Source: Apiosordaria backusii (Eukaryota; Ascomycota; Sordariomycetes; Sordariales; Lasiosphaeriaceae). From it: a stretch of DNA of 64,000 bases. The notes beneath the pieces are model-generated. The model searched no databases and was not told the origin of the DNA. It was given only the letters and a program-made list of their open reading frames with translations. Position numbers and translations under genes: made by a program. The DNA lies in the NCBI GenBank assembly GCA_030549205.1, contig JAUKTV010000009.1, forward strand, positions 1,116,001 to 1,180,000. The letters run 5' to 3'. Shown one piece after another: positions 10,009 through 21,148 of the stretch. The stretch's first letter is position 1, and each line of letters opens with the position of its first letter.

Positions 10009-11607
10009 TCAAAATACCCCAAAGATACCAAAATCAACACATCCCCCCTCCCCCCCTTCCCCCCCTAATCTTACACTTCCCACTCCTAACCAAATACCCC
10101 CAAACACAAAATACGTCACAAACGCCGCCACGCTCACCGGCACAGCAACAGCCCAGTACATCCAAAACCTCTCCCTCCCCGGCGAGAACCCTTCCTCCAT
10201 CCCAAACAAGCTCGCCACGAACCCCAACGGTATAAACACCAGCCCCACCACCGTCAGCGTCTTGACACTCGTCGCCTCCTGCCTGCTGAGCACTTGTTCT
10301 TCTACAGCCTGTCTGTTCCCCGCTATCCCCGCCAGTCCCGTAATACTCGAGCTCAAAATCTCGACCCGTCTCCTGACGTCCTTGAGGGACATGTACAAAA
10401 ACTGGAAATCTGCCTCTGACGACTGGAGATTCGTTCTTGATGTGTCCGGGGAGGAAAATGGAATGCGGCATTGAATCATGATTGACTCGAGGTCAATGCA
10501 GTAGTACGACAGCCTCCGTTCATAGGACTGGACGTCAGACCATTGTTTTTCCACCGCGGTGGTGTTGAAGTAGTCGAGGTTTTCCTGCCGGGACATGGAG
10601 TGTTGGACGTGGGAGATGTACGTCTGCAAGAAACCAACATGCTGTCTATAGTGGCTGGCGACAATCTTTTGCGCGAGGGAGAGCACCAGGTCGATGCCGT
10701 TGCTGTCAAACAGGTCGTAGTGGTGGTGGAGGTAGAAGCAGAGGTCGTCTAGCAGCGTTGTTCGAGGGGGGCCGCCGCAGTGGAGCTTCATTTGGCGCTG
10801 GTGGGGGATGAAATCGGGGTAGCCGCCTTGGTGGAACCGGGTGAGTGTGATGGGGATTGGTTGGAGGGCGACGTAGGAAGTGCCTACGGCTCGGAGGGGA
10901 GGGTCGGTGATGACTATGCAGTCCCAGCCGGTGCCGCCTTGTCGGGGACGACGCCAGATGGAGCATTTGCGGTGGAGGCAGACGGTGTCGGCGAATTTGC
11001 CGAGGATGCGGGTTGTGGTGACGGTGCGGCCGGTTTCTGCGCAGAAGACGCGGAAGTTGCTTTGGAGGTCGCCGGGGAGGGAGATGAGCTGGTAGTATCT
11101 CATGGTGACATGCTCTTTTTGGACGCATGGTAATGAGATGTTGTAGTAGGCGTCGTTGGACTTGAAGGCTTCGGGAGCGTTGTCCCGCTCGTGGTCGACG
11201 AAGAAGGCAGGGTGGATGCCAAAGTGCATGCCCAGCGTGCCGATATAGGCTGGGGCTTGGCCCTCCATGATGATGATTCGACGTCCATCTGGGCCTGAGG
11301 CGGGTGTTTCGTCACTCAATGACAGTTTGAACTTTTCAGGGTCGTGGTGTAGCGTCTTTTCGAATGGATGGCCGGCGGATTGGGACTCGAGGACGGCGAT
11401 TCTGGTGTTTTTGAAGGGCCATGGTATGTTCTTGAGTTCGATCCTGGGGTCCCTTCGTCTTAACCTGGGCTCAGACGAGGCCAGACTCTCGATAATGTTT
11501 TGGTATTGGGGGTCATCGGCAAGCCAAGTGCTGCCTCCTTGGCTTCCTTGGCTGGCCAGACTATCATGTCTGTAGATGGTGGGCTTGGGGGTGTAGGGTG
11601 GATTCAT
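10009..11607 (-). CDS. CorA-like metal-ion transporter family protein
   Basis: Single-exon frame of 532 residues from the ATG at 11605-11607; the frame extends eight codons further but without an ATG. The architecture is that of fungal CorA-like proteins: a large soluble N-terminal part, helical segments around LDYFNTTAVEKQWSDVQSYE, and two C-terminal membrane helices (LTVVGLVFIPLGFVASLFG and YWAVAVPVSVAAFVTYFVF, about residues 445-495). Between them the canonical GMN selectivity motif reads GME (FGMEEGFSPG, near residue 467), which is common among divergent fungal CorA-like proteins whose transport activity is uncertain. The Gly-rich tail after the last helix is encoded by long C/G runs, so the exact C-terminus is less certain. 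Predicted membrane protein; substrate unknown. Confidence 0.85.
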   Translation of the reverse strand: MNPPYTPKPTIYRHDSLASQGSQGGSTWLADDPQYQNIIESLASSEPRLRRRDPRIELKNIPWPFKNTRIAVLESQSAGHPFEKTLHHDPEKFKLSLSDETPASGPDGRRIIIMEGQAPAYIGTLGMHFGIHPAFFVDHERDNAPEAFKSNDAYYNISLPCVQKEHVTMRYYQLISLPGDLQSNFRVFCAETGRTVTTTRILGKFADTVCLHRKCSIWRRPRQGGTGWDCIVITDPPLRAVGTSYVALQPIPITLTRFHQGGYPDFIPHQRQMKLHCGGPPRTTLLDDLCFYLHHHYDLFDSNGIDLVLSLAQKIVASHYRQHVGFLQTYISHVQHSMSRQENLDYFNTTAVEKQWSDVQSYERRLSYYCIDLESIMIQCRIPFSSPDTSRTNLQSSEADFQFLYMSLKDVRRRVEILSSSITGLAGIAGNRQAVEEQVLSRQEATSVKTLTVVGLVFIPLGFVASLFGMEEGFSPGRERFWMYWAVAVPVSVAAFVTYFVFGGIWLGVGSVRLGGEGGEGGCVDFGIFGVF

Positions 11608-13229
11608 GTTGAATATCCAGGCTTGCTCCACGGAGATGCTGTGAGAACCAAGAACATCGTGGAGGCTGTTCCTATCGTACTTAAGAAACGAAACTTCCAG
11701 TCAAGGGATTTAGGTAAGAGATTTCAAAAGTCCAGGTGAGGCTGCCGAGTCAGGTAGTCTCCCGTTGGAGAGGACGTCTCATGAAAACGCCCGGTGAACC
11801 AGACCGGCGGATGCCAAACCTTGTCATCAACATGATCGTTGGAGTGATTGGCTGATCGAGCCGAAACTGATACAAGATCAATCCTGAAAGAGGGGAGCAG
11901 CGCGCGGTGAGGCAAGCAAGACAATAATATCGATCAAGTGACAGTTCCTGTTTGGGAGCTCCCAGATGATGCCATTGGCTATTCGTTACGTGAGTTGTGC
12001 TAAGGTGTGGTCGGTATAGAGAGGTATGGCACCAATAGGGTGAGCTCCAGCCAGAGCCTGCTGCCATACCTGGTGTTAAAAGTCTGTGCCGTGGACGCCT
12101 GCACTAAATCGAATCTGTTCTGGTGCATATCAGCGCTTGGAATACGGATACAGCTTGACATGGTCCTGTTCGGTTTCATCCTCCCCGAACCTCAAGGCGT
12201 CCAGTCTGCAAGTCAGCCTAACCCCGTGAGTTTGTAGTGAACTTATTGGTCCTGCTCTCCTACCTGACGTCTTGGATATCGATGCGGGAGCATTATCTCC
12301 ATGATTCCCCGAGATCATGGGCAAACACTGCCACCGACGCCATGTGTTGCCCCGCACATGGAAAGTGCCGTTGATAACTGACCTGCAGCTAGATGGTTTG
12401 ACGAAATCTTGGGTCGGATTTGGGGGAGTCTGAAGCCCGCTGTTACCCTTTCGCCATGAGTTTCAGACCTTCAGTTCTCTAGATATCCTGTTGTTGAGAT
12501 TAGGGAAGGCTGTGAGCCCAAGATAGGACGAGGTCATAAGAACTACTTCAAACAATCTCGAAAGCCTCACCATGAATTCCCGTCCAGGTCAAACCCGGCT
12601 GTCTGGATGAAGCCTCCCTGGAGCTGCGTTAGCGCCGGGTTGGATCCCGACCTTGAGGCGACTCCCGCCGGGTGTTGTTCAAGTTTCACGGTTGCCGTTG
12701 CATTGCATCAACAGTCCTCGGCCTCGAGAATCCACGGACTGTTCCGCATATCTTTTCCCCTTTGTGCCCAAGGGCTTCTGCTGCCCCTTTTCACTTGAAA
12801 TTGATAAAGCTCGTATCAATTCACCACAGGCCTCACAGCCACTGCAAACACCGGGAATCGGCACTAACAAGATCGCCAAGTCCCCCAACGCTCCACAGTT
12901 ACAGGGCATGTCGCAGCCTGTCAGGGGCAAGCTCTCCTTTTCCGCCAGCCGCTATTCGACCCGGATGGACACCCGTTGAAAGCTTGTCGATTTCCCGACA
13001 GGTTTTTGATGCACTTTTGTTTTCATTGCAGCTTACGTGTTTTGTCGAGAATTTGTTTCTGCTCATTTGCTTTTGGACCGCTGCTCCACTTGCTTTTTGG
13101 ATTCATTCACTACCAGTACGGAGTATCGCTCACTCTTTTGTTCCTCTTTAGGTCCTTCATTGGTACCTTGATGATTCCTGTCTCCCATCTCACCGCCATC
13201 ACTTGCATCTGGGTGGCTAAGGGGGAGCA
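11608..13229. other. divergent promoter region, CorA-like / GH47
   Basis: About 1.6 kb between divergent starts. The part nearest 13230 is CT-rich and looks like a 5' leader. A weak gene-like fragment on the minus strand near 12140-12330 (intron-like GTAGGAG...GCTGACTTGCAG) is discussed under rejected items. Confidence 0.6.
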
Positions 13230-15122
13230 ATGGCCATCCTAACCGCCCGCAGGTTTCAACGCCTAGCTCTTTTGACTGTGGTCGTTCTCGTTCTCTATAT
13301 ACTATTCAACCAAGGAGACTATGTCGCCATTCCTCGACCCTCAGAGACCGGGAAATATGTTACAAGCAGCTTCGACTGGGCAAAGCGTCGCATGAGATAT
13401 CCATTCGATGAGTCGAAGTGGGTCAAGTTGCCCGAGGGGACCCCGCGAGAGCTCCCCCAGGTCCAATACGACTTTTCCAAGGATGAGGCTGGTGAGTCTC
13501 ACATCAAGACTCAGAAAGAGCGACAAACAGCCGTGAAGGAGGCCGCAAAGAAGTCATGGAACGCCTATCGACAGTATGCCTGGGGGCGTGATGAGCTCCT
13601 GCCCCAGAAGCTCACTGGGAAGGACACCTTTGCTGGATGGGGCGCGACGCTGGTCGATTCGCTGGATACGCTGTGGATTATGGGGTTCAAAGATGAATAC
13701 AAGGAGGCAGTCCGGAAGACCGGCACCATCAACTGGGACAAAACAACCTCATCGCATTGCTCACTTTTTGAGACGACTATCCGGTATTTGGGTGGCCTTC
13801 TCTCGGCCTACGATCTGAGCGGCGACAAGGTTCTCCTCGACAAGGCTATTGAGCTAGGCGATATGCTCTACGCTGGCTTCGACACCCCCAACCACATGCC
13901 GGCGAACAGCTTCAACTTCCGTGAAGCAAAGGATGGCCGTCTCCGACCCAGCATGGCCGAATCGTCTGCCGCAGCCGGAACTCTGGCTCTTGAGTTCACG
14001 CGCCTCACCCAGCTGACCTCAGACCCCAAGTACTTCAACGCCATCTCTGGCGTGACCCGCGCCCTTGAGAAGACCCAAGACGACAGTAAGCTACCCGGCA
14101 TGTGGCCGGTCTTTATCGACCTTGCTGGCAACGACCCTGAGAATCCCATGCGTGTTACGGGTAGCAGCTTCACTCTGGGTGCCTCTGCCGACTCAGCCTA
14201 CGAGTACTTCTCCAAGATGTACGCCCTTCTCGGCGGCCTCGACCCAACCTACAAGAAACTCCACCTCAAATCGATGGCCACCGCCCGCAAGCATCTCCTT
14301 TTCCGCCCCATGCTTCCGGACCTCTACCCTGCCACCCCACCTGATGTTTTGTTGTCTGGTAATGTCTATGCTAATGGCCAGGACATTATCGAGCTTCAGC
14401 CTCAGGTCCAACACTTGGGGTGTTTTGCGGGAGGGATGTTCGCCTTGGGCGGAAAACTCTTCCACGAACCTTCCCACGTCAAGATCGGTGAGCAGCTTGC
14501 CCGTGGCTGCGCCTGGGCATACGAAACGTTCCCCTCTGGAATCATGCCCGAGGTGTCAGAGATTATTCCTTGCCCTCCTGCCTCCTCTTCCACGCCTTCC
14601 TCTCAAGAGGACGACAAGGAGGAAGAATTCCCGCAATGCAAGTGGGACGACGCGGTTTACAAGCAAAGCACCACCACCCCTGGCCGGTATCCCAAGCCTT
14701 TCAGAGCTGTCCAAGACCCTTCGTACCTTCTCCGCCCTGAAGCCATTGAGTCTATTTTCATCGCCTACCGTATTACCGGCAAAAAGGACCTGCTCGACAT
14801 TGCCTGGCGGATGTTTACCTCTGTTCAAAAGGCGACAGAGACAAAGGAAGCATATACAGCCATCTCGGACGTCAACGCCGACCTAGACGGAGAGGTTGTG
14901 GATGCCCATGGTCGGGGCGCGAGGAGGCCGAGGACGAAGAACTCGATGGAGAGCTTCTGGATTGCTGAGACGTTGAAGTACTACTATCTTATTTTCTCTG
15001 AGCCGGACCTCATTAGTTTGGATGACTACGTTTTTAATACCGAGGCGCACCCGTTGAAGATCCCAAAGCCGGGTCAGGAGATGGAAAGGAAGGGTGGGTT
15101 GGACACGGAAAAGGAGGCATAG
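13230..15122 (+). CDS. GH47 class I alpha-1,2-mannosidase
   Basis: Intronless, 630 residues. A short cytoplasmic end and a signal anchor (LALLTVVVLVLYILF, about residues 12-27) predict a type II protein of the ER or Golgi. The glycoside hydrolase family 47 domain spans about residues 80-605: YAWGRDELLP, GWGATLVDSLDTLWIMG, SLFETTIRYLGGLLSAYDLS, GMFALGG, RPEAIESIFIAYRITG, KNSMESFWIAETLKYYYLIF and, at the end, VFNTEAHPLKI, whose Thr is the family's calcium ligand. Members trim alpha-1,2-mannose from N-glycans by an inverting, calcium-dependent reaction. A linker of about 25 residues rich in Ser, Pro and acidic residues (near 450-475, CPPASSSTPSSQEDDKEEEF) interrupts the domain. ER versus Golgi subfamily cannot be decided from sequence alone here. 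Confidence 0.95.
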   Translation: MAILTARRFQRLALLTVVVLVLYILFNQGDYVAIPRPSETGKYVTSSFDWAKRRMRYPFDESKWVKLPEGTPRELPQVQYDFSKDEAGESHIKTQKERQTAVKEAAKKSWNAYRQYAWGRDELLPQKLTGKDTFAGWGATLVDSLDTLWIMGFKDEYKEAVRKTGTINWDKTTSSHCSLFETTIRYLGGLLSAYDLSGDKVLLDKAIELGDMLYAGFDTPNHMPANSFNFREAKDGRLRPSMAESSAAAGTLALEFTRLTQLTSDPKYFNAISGVTRALEKTQDDSKLPGMWPVFIDLAGNDPENPMRVTGSSFTLGASADSAYEYFSKMYALLGGLDPTYKKLHLKSMATARKHLLFRPMLPDLYPATPPDVLLSGNVYANGQDIIELQPQVQHLGCFAGGMFALGGKLFHEPSHVKIGEQLARGCAWAYETFPSGIMPEVSEIIPCPPASSSTPSSQEDDKEEEFPQCKWDDAVYKQSTTTPGRYPKPFRAVQDPSYLLRPEAIESIFIAYRITGKKDLLDIAWRMFTSVQKATETKEAYTAISDVNADLDGEVVDAHGRGARRPRTKNSMESFWIAETLKYYYLIFSEPDLISLDDYVFNTEAHPLKIPKPGQEMERKGGLDTEKEA

Positions 15123-15541
15123 ATGGACTGGATACAAGGGCTTATAAAGTAGAGGGGGCAATATATATACGCATATGAATTAGAGATATTCAGCATTCAT
15201 ACTACCCTTTAGAGAGAACTACGAGAACGCCCTGTGAACCCTGAAGCCCTCAAGGTACCAACCCCACCACAGCTATGACGCAGTGCCTAGAAAAGTGGGG
15301 TTCCAACCGTTCCCTTGCTGGCAAGGCCCGCCCCTCCTTTCCACAGCTCTTCTTCCACGAGCTCTAGACAAAGCCCCCCTGTCAATTCCACAATCGGTGC
15401 CATATGAAGTTGACCCCCTTCCGCCAACCTGCCACTTTGCTCCTCTACCTCTCCCGTTACATCTCAACCACAACCACAACCACCCATTCCCACCTCCCAA
15501 AACAACAACCACACCCCCCAATCTCCCCACCGCCCAACGCA
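15123..15541. other. short intergenic region, GH47 to Maf
   Basis: 419 nt between tandem + genes. It contains an ATATATAT stretch near 15160 and an in-frame upstream ATG at 15404 that could extend the Maf protein N-terminally. Confidence 0.6.
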
Positions 15542-16414
15542 ATGGACCTCACCACCACCACCCCCCCCGAAGAACAACCCCCCTCCTACATCGCCGCCGC
15601 CCGCACCCACGGCATCCCCCTCCGCCAATCCGCCCCCGTCAAACCCGGCCCCTTACCCCTCCAACTCCCCATCCTCAACCACCTCCGCACCAAACGCGTC
15701 ATCCTCGCCTCCTCCTCCCCCCGCCGCAAAGCCATGCTCACCACCATCGGCCTTTCCCCCCCCCACCTCGAAATCTGGCCCTCCAACACCCCCGAAGACC
15801 TCGACAAGAAATCCCACTCCCCCGAGTCCTACGTCAGTGCCACCGCCCGAGCAAAGTGCCAAGCCGTCTACACCGCCGTGCTCGAAGCCCAATCCCAATC
15901 CCAATCCCAACCCGACTCTAAATTATCACAAGAAGACCCAGCCGTCGTCATCGCGGCTGATACCATCATCGCAACCCGATCAGGCCAGATCTTGGAAAAA
16001 CCACGATCGGAGGAGGATCATGTGAGAATGCTGAAGCATCTGCGAGATGGGAGGTTTCATCGGGTCTTAACCGGGATTTGTGTCATGGCGCCCAAGGCGG
16101 ATGCGAGTCATCCGGGGTATGAGATTAGGGGACATGTGGAGGATACGAGGGTCTACTTTGCGAGGGAGGAGGATGGGTTGCCGGATGATGTGATTGAGTC
16201 CTATGTCAAGACGAGGGAGGGGGCGGATAAGGCGGGGGGGTATGCGCTGCAGGGGGTGGGGGGGATGGTGCTGGTGGAGAGGGTGGAGGGGTCAGTGGAT
16301 AATGTGGTGGGTTTGCCGGTGAGGAAGTGCTTGCAGTTGTGTGAGAGGGTGGTGTTTAGGCAGGGGGAGGAGGAGGAAGGGGGGGAGGAGGAGGGGGAGG
16401 AGGAGGAGGATTGA
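15542..16414 (+). CDS. Maf/HAM1-like nucleotide pyrophosphatase (Maf family)
   Basis: 290 residues from the ATG at 15542; an in-frame ATG at 15404 would add 46 basic, Ser/Thr-rich residues. Maf family signatures are clear: KRVILASSSPRRKAML (substrate loop SSSPRR), AADTIIA, EKPRSEEDHVRMLKHL, HRVLTGICV, Y..TREGADKAGGYALQG and VDNVVGLPV. Maf proteins hydrolyse non-canonical or modified nucleoside triphosphates (dTTP, UTP and m5U/pseudo-U triphosphates in characterised members) to monophosphate and pyrophosphate. The catalytic Asp is expected in AADTI. The tail is a run of Glu and Gly encoded by GGAGGA repeats and may be disordered. The coding strand switches sharply from C-rich to G-rich near 16000. 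Confidence 0.92.
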   Translation: MDLTTTTPPEEQPPSYIAAARTHGIPLRQSAPVKPGPLPLQLPILNHLRTKRVILASSSPRRKAMLTTIGLSPPHLEIWPSNTPEDLDKKSHSPESYVSATARAKCQAVYTAVLEAQSQSQSQPDSKLSQEDPAVVIAADTIIATRSGQILEKPRSEEDHVRMLKHLRDGRFHRVLTGICVMAPKADASHPGYEIRGHVEDTRVYFAREEDGLPDDVIESYVKTREGADKAGGYALQGVGGMVLVERVEGSVDNVVGLPVRKCLQLCERVVFRQGEEEEGGEEEGEEEED

Positions 16415-17338
16415 GTGAGAAGATGATGAGGTGGGGGGGGGGGGGGATGATACTTTGGAGGGTAATATACCTTACCTAGGTAGGTTATGACTTACATGAT
16501 GATGAGCGAGGGGCTTAAAAGGCAGTAAGTAGATCAGAGACTAGTAACTGATGGTTGTTGGGCCGTGTGTGTATGTTGTTGCATTTTATCAGCGAGTTGA
16601 GTTGTGTGCTCCTTTCCACAAGAGGGAATAATAATGGTAGCGGTATATGATTCTGAAGAGGCGAGATATTTTCCACCTTGTCTAGGTATGTACCTTAACT
16701 CTGAAAATTAGAAACCACGAGCCCCTAGGAAGCTAGGTAGATAACTCACACCCGTCACATCCAACATACCTACCTACCGTAGACCACTGGAGCCCAACAA
16801 CGGAAACGATATCTCGACAGGCTAAACCGGAGCGCAAGGCAGTCAGTCAGTCCGAGGTGATGTCAATTTCGCACCTTCCGTACCCCTCATCGCCGAAATC
16901 CTCTCCAGCTGCCCCTTGTTCCTTTCCCCAGGAGCAGAAACTAGGGGTATATATATATATAATAATAGTCTCCAGCAACACAAAAGATTTCAACCTGCCG
17001 TCGCCCATGGGACCGCTCTCCACATTGAAAGAGAGACGTGGGGCTTTCATGTGTGATTTCAAACAACAAGACAGACAAGACAGCAAGAGAAACAAGACCA
17101 AAAGCCCAGCATGTAAAACACCTCATCATCAACAACAACATGCCATTTTTCAACTTCATCGGCAAATAATTCGCTAAATGCTCCTCCCACTCTCCCCCAA
17201 CCTAGCTATTCCATACAAAAAAGTATTTTACATCCAGGTGCTTCTTGTCATCATCAAACCCCTGATAAGATGAGCTCGCTCATCCACATACATACACACG
17301 CTGGGTAGTAGTTCAATATATATACCTCCCCCACTTTT
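16415..17338. other. convergent intergenic region
   Basis: 924 nt between the Maf (+) and FN3 (-) stops. It contains a G10 run near 16435, a palindromic CCTACCTAGGTAGG-like element near 16485 and a TA microsatellite near 16950-16962. I see no gene. Confidence 0.6.
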
Positions 17339-20300
17339 TCAAACCTTTTCCTCAGCCAACCCATCCAACTCCATATGCACCCCCGACAACCTCTCCCTCT
17401 CCAAATCCAAACTCTCCTTTTCCGCACTATTCTTACTCTTCCCCTTCTTCCCAAAACTACTCAACCACCTACTCGCCGCCGTTTCCTTGTTCCCCCCCTT
17501 CGCAGCACCAGCAGCAGCACTCGCAGCCCCCACCCCCGGACTCCCACCAACACTACTCTCATAACTCCTCCCCAGCACCCCAGCCAAAACCCCCATCGCC
17601 TCCTCCCCCAAGTCCTCAAAGTCACCAATACTCGACCTTGGATCAACCGTCCCCCCTCCTCTATCCGACGCCGCCGTACTAGCAACACTACTCGGCCCCT
17701 TTTTAAAAAGCCCCCCCACCCCAGCGCTAGTAATAGCGTTTTCCTTTTCCTTACCACCACTATTACCCCCCAGCCGCCCAGCAAGACCGAATTTACTCGA
17801 GCTGCCCTTACGGAACAGCTTTCTCACCACCCCCTCGTCTTTAAACGAACCCGACAACCCCGCGCTGGCGGGCTCAGAGGGCGTGTTGGAGAAGGACTGG
17901 TCCAACGACAACGAGTCGCGGGATTCGGAAATGGAAACTGACGAGTGCAGAGTGTGAACCGAGGCTCCATCCCTTGATTTCCTCGAGTCGACAGGTGAGT
18001 CCATTTCAAAGAGAGGAGGGACTTGGCTCTGGTGGTGTGGCGTATCAGGAGGTGGTGCAGCTGAAGCCCCCTCCTTGTCCTTTTCCTTTTCCTTCTTGGC
18101 TGCTTTTTCCTTATTAGCCTTTTTCTTCTCCGCCTTTGCCTTCTCTTTTACTTCTTTTTCCTTTTGCTTTTCAGGATTGGACTTGAAGAGGGAACCGATG
18201 AAAGCTGGGGCGTTGGGGTTTAGACGGCCGAGGGCAGCCGAGGCGGCTTTGGCGGATTGAGTGGGAGGACGACTGCCGATGACGCCGACGTCCATGTTGG
18301 GGAGCATTTCCTCGTTGTCGAGGATTTCATCGTCGGCTGAGGCGAGCGTGGTCTTTAGTGCAGAGGGGGATCCGTGGAGGGAGGGTCGCCGAGAGGGGTT
18401 TCGGGACCAAGGGGCGGTGTCAGGGGACCAGAGACGGCTGGGTTTGTTTAATGCCGACGCATCCATGGGTGGGCCCCAGATAGAGCCAGAGTCGGTGGAA
18501 GGTCTATGGAAGTCGGAGGAGGCAATGCTCGTAGGTCGAGGGCTGCTAGGGTCCCGATCGAAAAGACCGCCGGTAGGCCGACGGGAAAAGGGGTTGAGAC
18601 TTCTTGCGAACGCATGGGCGTTTGTTGTTGGCTGGCCTTCTCCAATCTCAGGCCCGACCGAGTTTCGGTTGAAAACATTCCAGGTGCCCGAGATGCTGAT
18701 CCGCCGCTTGTTGGTCAGATCGGGATCGTCTGTCTGTCGTGGGAAAGATTGGCTTTGGCCTTGCTTTAGACTGCCCAGAAGGGGTGGCTCTTTATCCACA
18801 TCCTCCTTGACAGTCTTGGAGCGTTGCCAAAAGAAGCCCTTGTGCTGAGGCGGCTCGGCTGAGGTTGGTGAGGGTAGAGCGCCAACCATCCTCTCTGAGA
18901 CTTCGTTAGAGAAGGGGGGAAAGGGGAGGTTACTTGTAGATCCATGGGGGCTAGACAAGATGCTTAGGGCCTTGCCCGAAGACGCAGGAGACTGAGGAGC
19001 TTGCTCTGGTGAGGCGCGGTGACTTTGCAAGAATGGTTCAGGATCATGGAAAGTTGTCGGGCTCGGGTCATCATCGTCGTCATCAAAGTCATCGAGTATG
19101 TTAGACGGCAAGAGAGCGGTAGCAGAAGGACTGAGAGGGGCCGAGGATCCCCGAAAGTCCATGTCTGATGAGAGGTCCATGAAGGGTCCTGGAGCAAACC
19201 CCGGTGGCGCATTCAGAGATCGTGAACTGGCAAACCCGGTTGGGGCTGAAAGAATCGGATCAATCTGTGAATATGCCGGCAATGGCGACGAAATCGATAC
19301 GTTCGACATCGTGTTGCTGTTTCGGCTTCGGCGCTTGAGCTGAGTGAGTGTCGGGTTATCAAACTCCAGCCCTGAGGCGTTTGGCGGTGTATAAAGCCCA
19401 TAACTTGGCTGAGGAATAGCCTGTAGCTGCATGCCGAGAACGCGGACCTGCTCATCCAATCCACGGGACCGCTTCGTCTCAAATACCAGAGCTTCAGACA
19501 GGTCTCTGTGCCTATGGTGCCATTCCCGCTTCATCTCAGCGTCCCTCTCGCGCCATTCGCTGTCATCCTCTCCACCAGGCAACTTCTTGCGAGCCTCTTC
19601 CAGTTCTCGCACTTGATCCCTTCTTTCCTTCAGTTCTTGCTCCAGTCGCGTACATTCAGCCTGAAGCTCGCCGTTGTCGCCTCGGAAGGCCTCGGTTTTC
19701 TGATCCCGTTCCTCTTCCAGTTCTTTTCGCTGCTGATCAAAACTTTCTCTGTCCCTGCGCATCTCTCCCACCCCCTTTTCCCACTTGGCAATATTTTCAT
19801 GATATTTCGCTCTCTCGTTTTGTTTTTCCTTGAGCGTCTTCTCTCTCTGGCCCTTTCGTTGCATGGCGTTACGCATCGATCGGTCCGTCGAATTCACATC
19901 CCGCTTCAGTTTCTCGGTTTGCTCCTCCTTTTTCTTCTGTTCCTTCTTCTTCTCTTTCTTTTCCGCTTCCAGTTCTTCCAACGCCTTTCTATTTTCAGCC
20001 TCCTCTTTTGCTATTTGAGCCAGCACTTCTTCTGTTTCTTTCCTGATGCTCTCAAACTTTTCCGTCAACTCCGGTAGTGATTTCTTCGCATATGCGCTTA
20101 GGTCCTCCCTGGTTGACTGGTCGATGCTCGTAGTCGACGGCGAGTGTTTCCTAGTCACAGTGTTTCGGCGAGGCCCTGGTCCAGAATTCGTATTGCCATC
20201 CCGTGCAGGTGATGCTATTCCTTCTGTAACAGTTGCCATCTCAAGGGCAGGAAAAGCTGTCCGAGCCCCTCCATTTTCGTCCATCGACTCGCCATGGGGC

Positions 20301-21148
20301 GTCGCAGGCGGTTCTTCGGCTGTGAAATTAGACGGGAGTCTCGAGTTGCCGAGTTGTGGCCGTCCATCTCGGGCGAAGGTTCTCAGCCGGATGACTCGGC
20401 TTCCGCCCTGGAAGTTGTTGGAGCCTACGGCGATAACCCGAACGTTGTAAAAATGGTCTGGCTTCAAGCCGCTGACGACAATGGCCGGTTCTTGGTTCGC
20501 AGCGACCTCCCCCACTACACAAATTCAAAGTTAGGCTTTGCGTCCTTCCAAGCGGGCGCATTCGTGGCTAATACATACCAACCACTCCATTCACTTGTAT
20601 CAAGAACTTCACAACTGATCGGTTGGGCGCGGGCCGCGTCCAGTTCACCGTGGCAGCATCGGCTCGGATTCCCGCCAGTGACACGTCGGGCGGATCGGGG
20701 ACATCAACACCCAAGGTGTTGATCAACTCGGGGACCGGCTTCCGCAGCGTTTGGAATGCCCTTCCCACCAGCCTGGACACACGGAACGATGAGCCTACGG
20801 TTTCTCCAAAAGGTGCGCCTCGTTGCTGGGGCTAGCACGGCCAAAGCCACAGGACCAAAAAACCACAACATACCAGACTACAGCAGCGCCCACTAGCAAC
20901 ATGTTTGAGTTTCTCAAAATAAACGCCTCGAGATGGAGAGCCGTGACCGAGTCGAGGCTCGACACGTACAGCGAGTACGAGAGGTCGCGCGACAGCTCGG
21001 GAGCGACGGCCCAGCAAAAGAGCACCACTCCAACGGCTGCAATAAGATTTATCCGGGCGTTCTTAGGCTCGGTGAACCACCAGGCAAGGCTGGCCGACAG
21101 GATAAGCAATGTTGGAATCAGCGACGTCCAGGAGATGATCCATGACAT
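17339..21148 (-). CDS. FN3 / coiled-coil membrane protein of filamentous fungi
   Basis: Three exons: 20874-21148, 20579-20772 and 17339-20514, 1214 residues. Introns are 101 nt (GTATGT...GTCCAG) and 64 nt (GTATGT, branch CCTAAC, TGTAG); phases 2 and 1 fit. The N-terminus (MSWIISWTSLIPTLLILSAS) and two further hydrophobic stretches (LIAAVGVVLFCWAVA, MLLVGAAVVWLVG) predict a membrane anchor. A fibronectin type III domain follows (about residues 105-190: PPDVSLAGIRADAATVNWTR, LKPDHFYNVRVIAVGS). Next come a long coiled coil (about 285-500, KSLPELTEKFESIRKETEE onward), a Ser/Pro-rich disordered region of over 500 residues and a Lys/Glu-rich segment. Known only as a conserved fungal FN3 protein to me; no enzyme motif seen. 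It may tether a cytosolic coiled-coil scaffold to a membrane, which is inference. Confidence 0.9.

Noticed and set aside
12140..12330. Minus-strand fragment with an intron-like GTAGGAG...GCTGACTTGCAG and a short downstream reading frame
   Set aside because: The splice signals look good, but the joined frame is about 34 residues with an upstream stop and no recognised family. It may be a relic or chance.
15404..15541. Using 15404 as the main Maf start
   Set aside because: The start context is weak and the extension is C-rich, leader-like sequence. I kept 15542 as the start and reported the extension as a finding.
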